Source of the DNA: Eubacterium sp. CAG:786 | Lineage (GTDB): Bacteria; Bacillota; Clostridia; Oscillospirales; Ruminococcaceae | Assembly (NCBI GenBank): GCA_000432175.1 | Contig: HF989510.1 | Span: 20,500 to 28,615 of the forward strand | DNA: 8,116 nucleotides | Direction: 5' to 3' | Part shown: in pieces, positions 6,431 to 8,116 of the stretch | Numbering within the stretch: position 1 is the first letter of the stretch | How the letters are laid out: each line of letters starts with the position of its first letter | Notes under the pieces: model-generated | Databases searched by the model: none | What the model was told of the DNA's origin: nothing | The model's input: the letters and a program-made list of their open reading frames with translations, nothing else | Program-made: the position numbers and the translations under genes

Positions 6431-6439
6431 TGAAAGATA

Positions 6440-7333
6440 TCAGAGATGTTCGTTTAAGTACTGTATCAGCTGACCAATCTGCGGTTTGGAGAACTGACCG
6501 TCGGCACCCACGCTCTCGCCCTTAATACGCATCTGGTCGTTGATAAGAGAAGAGAACAGATATACAGGAATGACCTTTAAAACATCGTCGTCCTTGATCA
6601 TTTTAGTCAGATGATGACCGTCCATCTTCGGCATTTCAATATCACTGATAACGCAGGAAATCTGGTCAAGAATATTTCCGCCCAGATCCTTGTGACCGTT
6701 TACATAATCCCATGCGTCCTTACCATTGTCGAAGTGAACTACATTCTTGTAACCGGCTTCATGCAGTGTGTTAACGATGAGCGTGTTCAGGAAAGGGGAA
6801 TCCTCAGCGATAACGATGTGTTTTGAGGACTTGTCGCCAGCAGACGCAGAAACGCCTGTGGTGTCAAATGCAGCAGTAGGATCCATATCGGATACAATCT
6901 TCTCAAAATCAAGAATAAGCACGATACGATCCTTGAACTTTGCGATGCCGGTGGCAATATTGTGCTGACTGTCGCCAGACATTGCCGGGGGCTTTTCGAT
7001 ATCCTCCCAGGAAATACGCTGAATGCCCTTCACGGAAGAAACGTGGAATCCAACGTCCTTTGTGTTGAAGTGGCAGATGATCAGAAGATCATGTTCAGGG
7101 TCGGGGCTTTCCTTATGAAGAATGGTATGGAGATTGATCACGGATATGACCTTATCTCTGGGAGTGAAAACGCCCTCAAATGCCGGGTTAGAATCAGGAA
7201 CCGGCACCATAGCCTGATAATTCATTATTTCGGTGACTTTAGCGATATTGATGCCAAAACTCTGGGTTCCGACCATGAATTCAAGCACCTCAAGCTCGTT
7301 TGTACCGCTCTCTAAGAGTATGTTGCTTTCCAT
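6440..7333 (-). CDS. cheV: Chemotaxis coupling protein CheV (CheW-like domain plus response-regulator receiver)
   Basis: CheV links chemoreceptors to the kinase CheA at the inner face of the membrane and, once phosphorylated, helps adaptation. The 297 residues match the usual length of about 300. Residues 12-150 form a CheW-like domain: LEFMVGTQSFGINIAKVTEIM at 17-37, then VFTPRDKVISVINL (55-68) and TGIAKFKDRIVLILDFEKI (128-146). After a Thr/Ser/Ala linker, residues 172-296 are a receiver domain with acidic pair E177-D178, phosphoacceptor D231 in SDIEMPKMDG (230-239), switch Ser near 261-262 and K283 in SKP. All catalytic residues are present, so it should be phosphorylatable. The start ATG has AAGGAG eight bases upstream. 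It is transcribed toward the other operon and has its own promoter. No cheA, cheW, receptor or flagellar gene is nearby, so it may be an orphan chemotaxis gene serving an array encoded elsewhere. Confidence 0.96.
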   Translation of the reverse strand: MESNILLESGTNELEVLEFMVGTQSFGINIAKVTEIMNYQAMVPVPDSNPAFEGVFTPRDKVISVINLHTILHKESPDPEHDLLIICHFNTKDVGFHVSSVKGIQRISWEDIEKPPAMSGDSQHNIATGIAKFKDRIVLILDFEKIVSDMDPTAAFDTTGVSASAGDKSSKHIVIAEDSPFLNTLIVNTLHEAGYKNVVHFDNGKDAWDYVNGHKDLGGNILDQISCVISDIEMPKMDGHHLTKMIKDDDVLKVIPVYLFSSLINDQMRIKGESVGADGQFSKPQIGQLIQYLNEHL

Positions 7334-7433
7334 TGCTTACTCTCCTTTTCATTGGACTTGGGAAATCCTATTTATATTATACAACAACTCAGAAAAAAAA
7401 TCAATACATTTTGTAAAAAATATGCTTATAGTA
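7334..7433 (-). other. AT-rich intergenic region between the propeller-protein gene and cheV
   Basis: This gap of 100 bases is the longest non-coding stretch in the window. It holds the cheV ribosome site and promoter. No strong hairpin was found after the stop of the upstream gene: TACAAAATGTA gives only a 4-bp stem before a T run. Read-through from the upstream gene into cheV is therefore possible in addition to the local promoter. Confidence 0.6.
7376..7404 (-). promoter_or_regulatory. Sigma-A type promoter of cheV
   Basis: On the minus strand TTGATT (7399-7404) is separated by exactly 17 bases from a perfect TATAAT (7376-7381). Transcription should start near 7369, giving a leader of about 36 bases with AAGGAG at 7342-7347. 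The spacer contains a run of T and the region is AT-rich compared with the genes around it. This argues for vegetative rather than sigma-D (motility) control of cheV. Confidence 0.85.
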
Positions 7434-8116
7434 TCAATATTTCGGGCGTAAATTTTCCCTGCGCTTTGCAATCTTCTTTATCCAGATGAACACAAGCACC
7501 AGCAGCGCCAGCAGAACGACCAGCCTTATGATAAGGTTCCAGATGTTGAACGGCACAGCGGTCAGAGAGTACATTCTGCCGATGCCGTCGCGGAAATACA
7601 GCGAACCCTTGTCAGAAGCGCAGAATGCGCCCCCGGTGAAGTTATCCATCTGCGCAAGAATCGAATAAGTCGGCTCACCGCTGTCGTCCATATCGAGAAT
7701 GCAGTAGATAGCCCATCTGTCCTCGCGCGGGGCGACTGTATAGATGTAAGGACCGCTGCCGTAATGCACCTGCGGAGTGCACCCACCCCTGATATCGGTG
7801 ATGATGTAGGTTATTTCCATATTCAGGTTATCGAGAATGTAGAAACCGTCCTTTGTCGCGGTATACAGCCTTCCGTTCCAGGAAACCGGCGATGATGGCT
7901 GTTCGCCTATCTTGCAGAACTGCAGCGTGTCCTCTTCGAGAGTTCCGTCGGTGTTGAGCCTGAGTTTGCCCGCGTTTCCGTCTGCGGTGCTGAAAAATAC
8001 CGCATACTGGGAAGCAAACGGCGCGCCGGTGATCTCCTTTCCAACTGGTATCTCTGTGGAGCTGCCTGATTTGTAGTCGTGCGTGAAAATGCTGCTTCCT
8101 GCCGCGATTATGATGT
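7434..8116 (-). CDS. Propeller-like protein with C-terminal membrane anchor (5' end outside window)
   Basis: The frame is open to the window edge, so the ATG at 7820 is internal; 226 C-terminal residues are visible. The first 185 or so are strand-rich repeats of the beta-propeller type: short hydrophobic strands and turns such as GAPFASQYAVFFSTADG, SSPVSWNGRLYTATKDGFYILD, GPYIYTVAPRED and GAFCASDKGSLYFRDGIGRMYSL, spaced roughly 40-45 residues apart. They resemble PQQ-like or WD-like blades, but no exact family is claimed. Then comes one hydrophobic helix (about NLIIRLVVLLALLVLVFIWI) and a basic tail (KKIAKRRENLRPKY). By the positive-inside rule the propeller is outside and the short tail inside, so a cell-surface anchored binding protein is likely. 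An N-terminal signal peptide should lie beyond the window. It precedes cheV on the same strand with a gap of 100 bases. Function is unknown. Confidence 0.8.
   Translation of the reverse strand, partial: IIIAAGSSIFTHDYKSGSSTEIPVGKEITGAPFASQYAVFFSTADGNAGKLRLNTDGTLEEDTLQFCKIGEQPSSPVSWNGRLYTATKDGFYILDNLNMEITYIITDIRGGCTPQVHYGSGPYIYTVAPREDRWAIYCILDMDDSGEPTYSILAQMDNFTGGAFCASDKGSLYFRDGIGRMYSLTAVPFNIWNLIIRLVVLLALLVLVFIWIKKIAKRRENLRPKY

Noticed and set aside
7387..7420. T-run and short stem on the minus strand after the propeller gene as a terminator.
   Set aside because: The stem is only 4 bp of A-T rich pairing, and the T-run lies in the spacer and -35 region of the cheV promoter.
7818..7820. ATG as the start of the minus-strand propeller protein.
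   Set aside because: The frame stays open to the window edge and the upstream translation continues the same propeller-like pattern, so it is an internal methionine.

Overview
The window looks like chromosomal DNA of a Gram-positive anaerobe of the class Clostridia, most likely the Oscillospiraceae/Ruminococcaceae (Ruminococcus-like). The basis is the style of the proteins: a bacterial GH3 glycosidase with a fibronectin III-like tail, a Clostridia-type Mrp ATPase with an N-terminal cysteine cluster, a methyltransferase of a family I associate with Clostridia, and CheV. Coding DNA has medium G+C, genes are tightly packed and Shine-Dalgarno sites are strong. The genus is an inference; there is no rRNA or other marker here.

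Left and centre (2-6388, + strand): seven genes run in one direction with gaps of 9-16 bases or a 4-base overlap, so they probably form one operon or the end of one. In order: the 3' part of a GH3 beta-glycosidase; an unrecognised 246-aa protein; deoC (deoxyribose-phosphate aldolase); deoB (phosphopentomutase); an unrecognised 256-aa protein; an Mrp/Nbp35-type P-loop ATPase for iron-sulfur carriage; and a class I SAM-dependent methyltransferase. DeoB and DeoC carry out consecutive steps: deoxyribose-1-phosphate to deoxyribose-5-phosphate, then to glyceraldehyde-3-phosphate plus acetaldehyde. With the glycosidase this suggests sugar and nucleoside salvage, but no nucleoside phosphorylase or transporter is visible. 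How the Mrp and methyltransferase genes relate to that pathway is unclear.

Junction (6385-6430): a 21-bp-stem inverted repeat with a 4-base loop separates the + operon from the converging - strand genes and looks like a bidirectional terminator. It begins on the last sense codon of the methyltransferase gene.

Right (6440-8116, - strand): a complete cheV gene (CheW-like adaptor fused to a response-regulator receiver) has its own good sigma-A promoter. Upstream of it is the 3' part of a gene for an apparently extracytoplasmic, propeller-like protein anchored by one C-terminal membrane helix. No other chemotaxis gene is in view.

No tRNA, rRNA, CRISPR array, insertion sequence or phage gene was seen, and no non-coding stretch exceeds about 100 bases. 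The window is mostly ordinary core metabolism. The points most worth following are the two unrecognised proteins inside the deo operon, the 27-base in-frame duplication in the Mrp linker, the terminator that overlaps a coding end, and the pairing of CheV with a membrane-anchored propeller protein.
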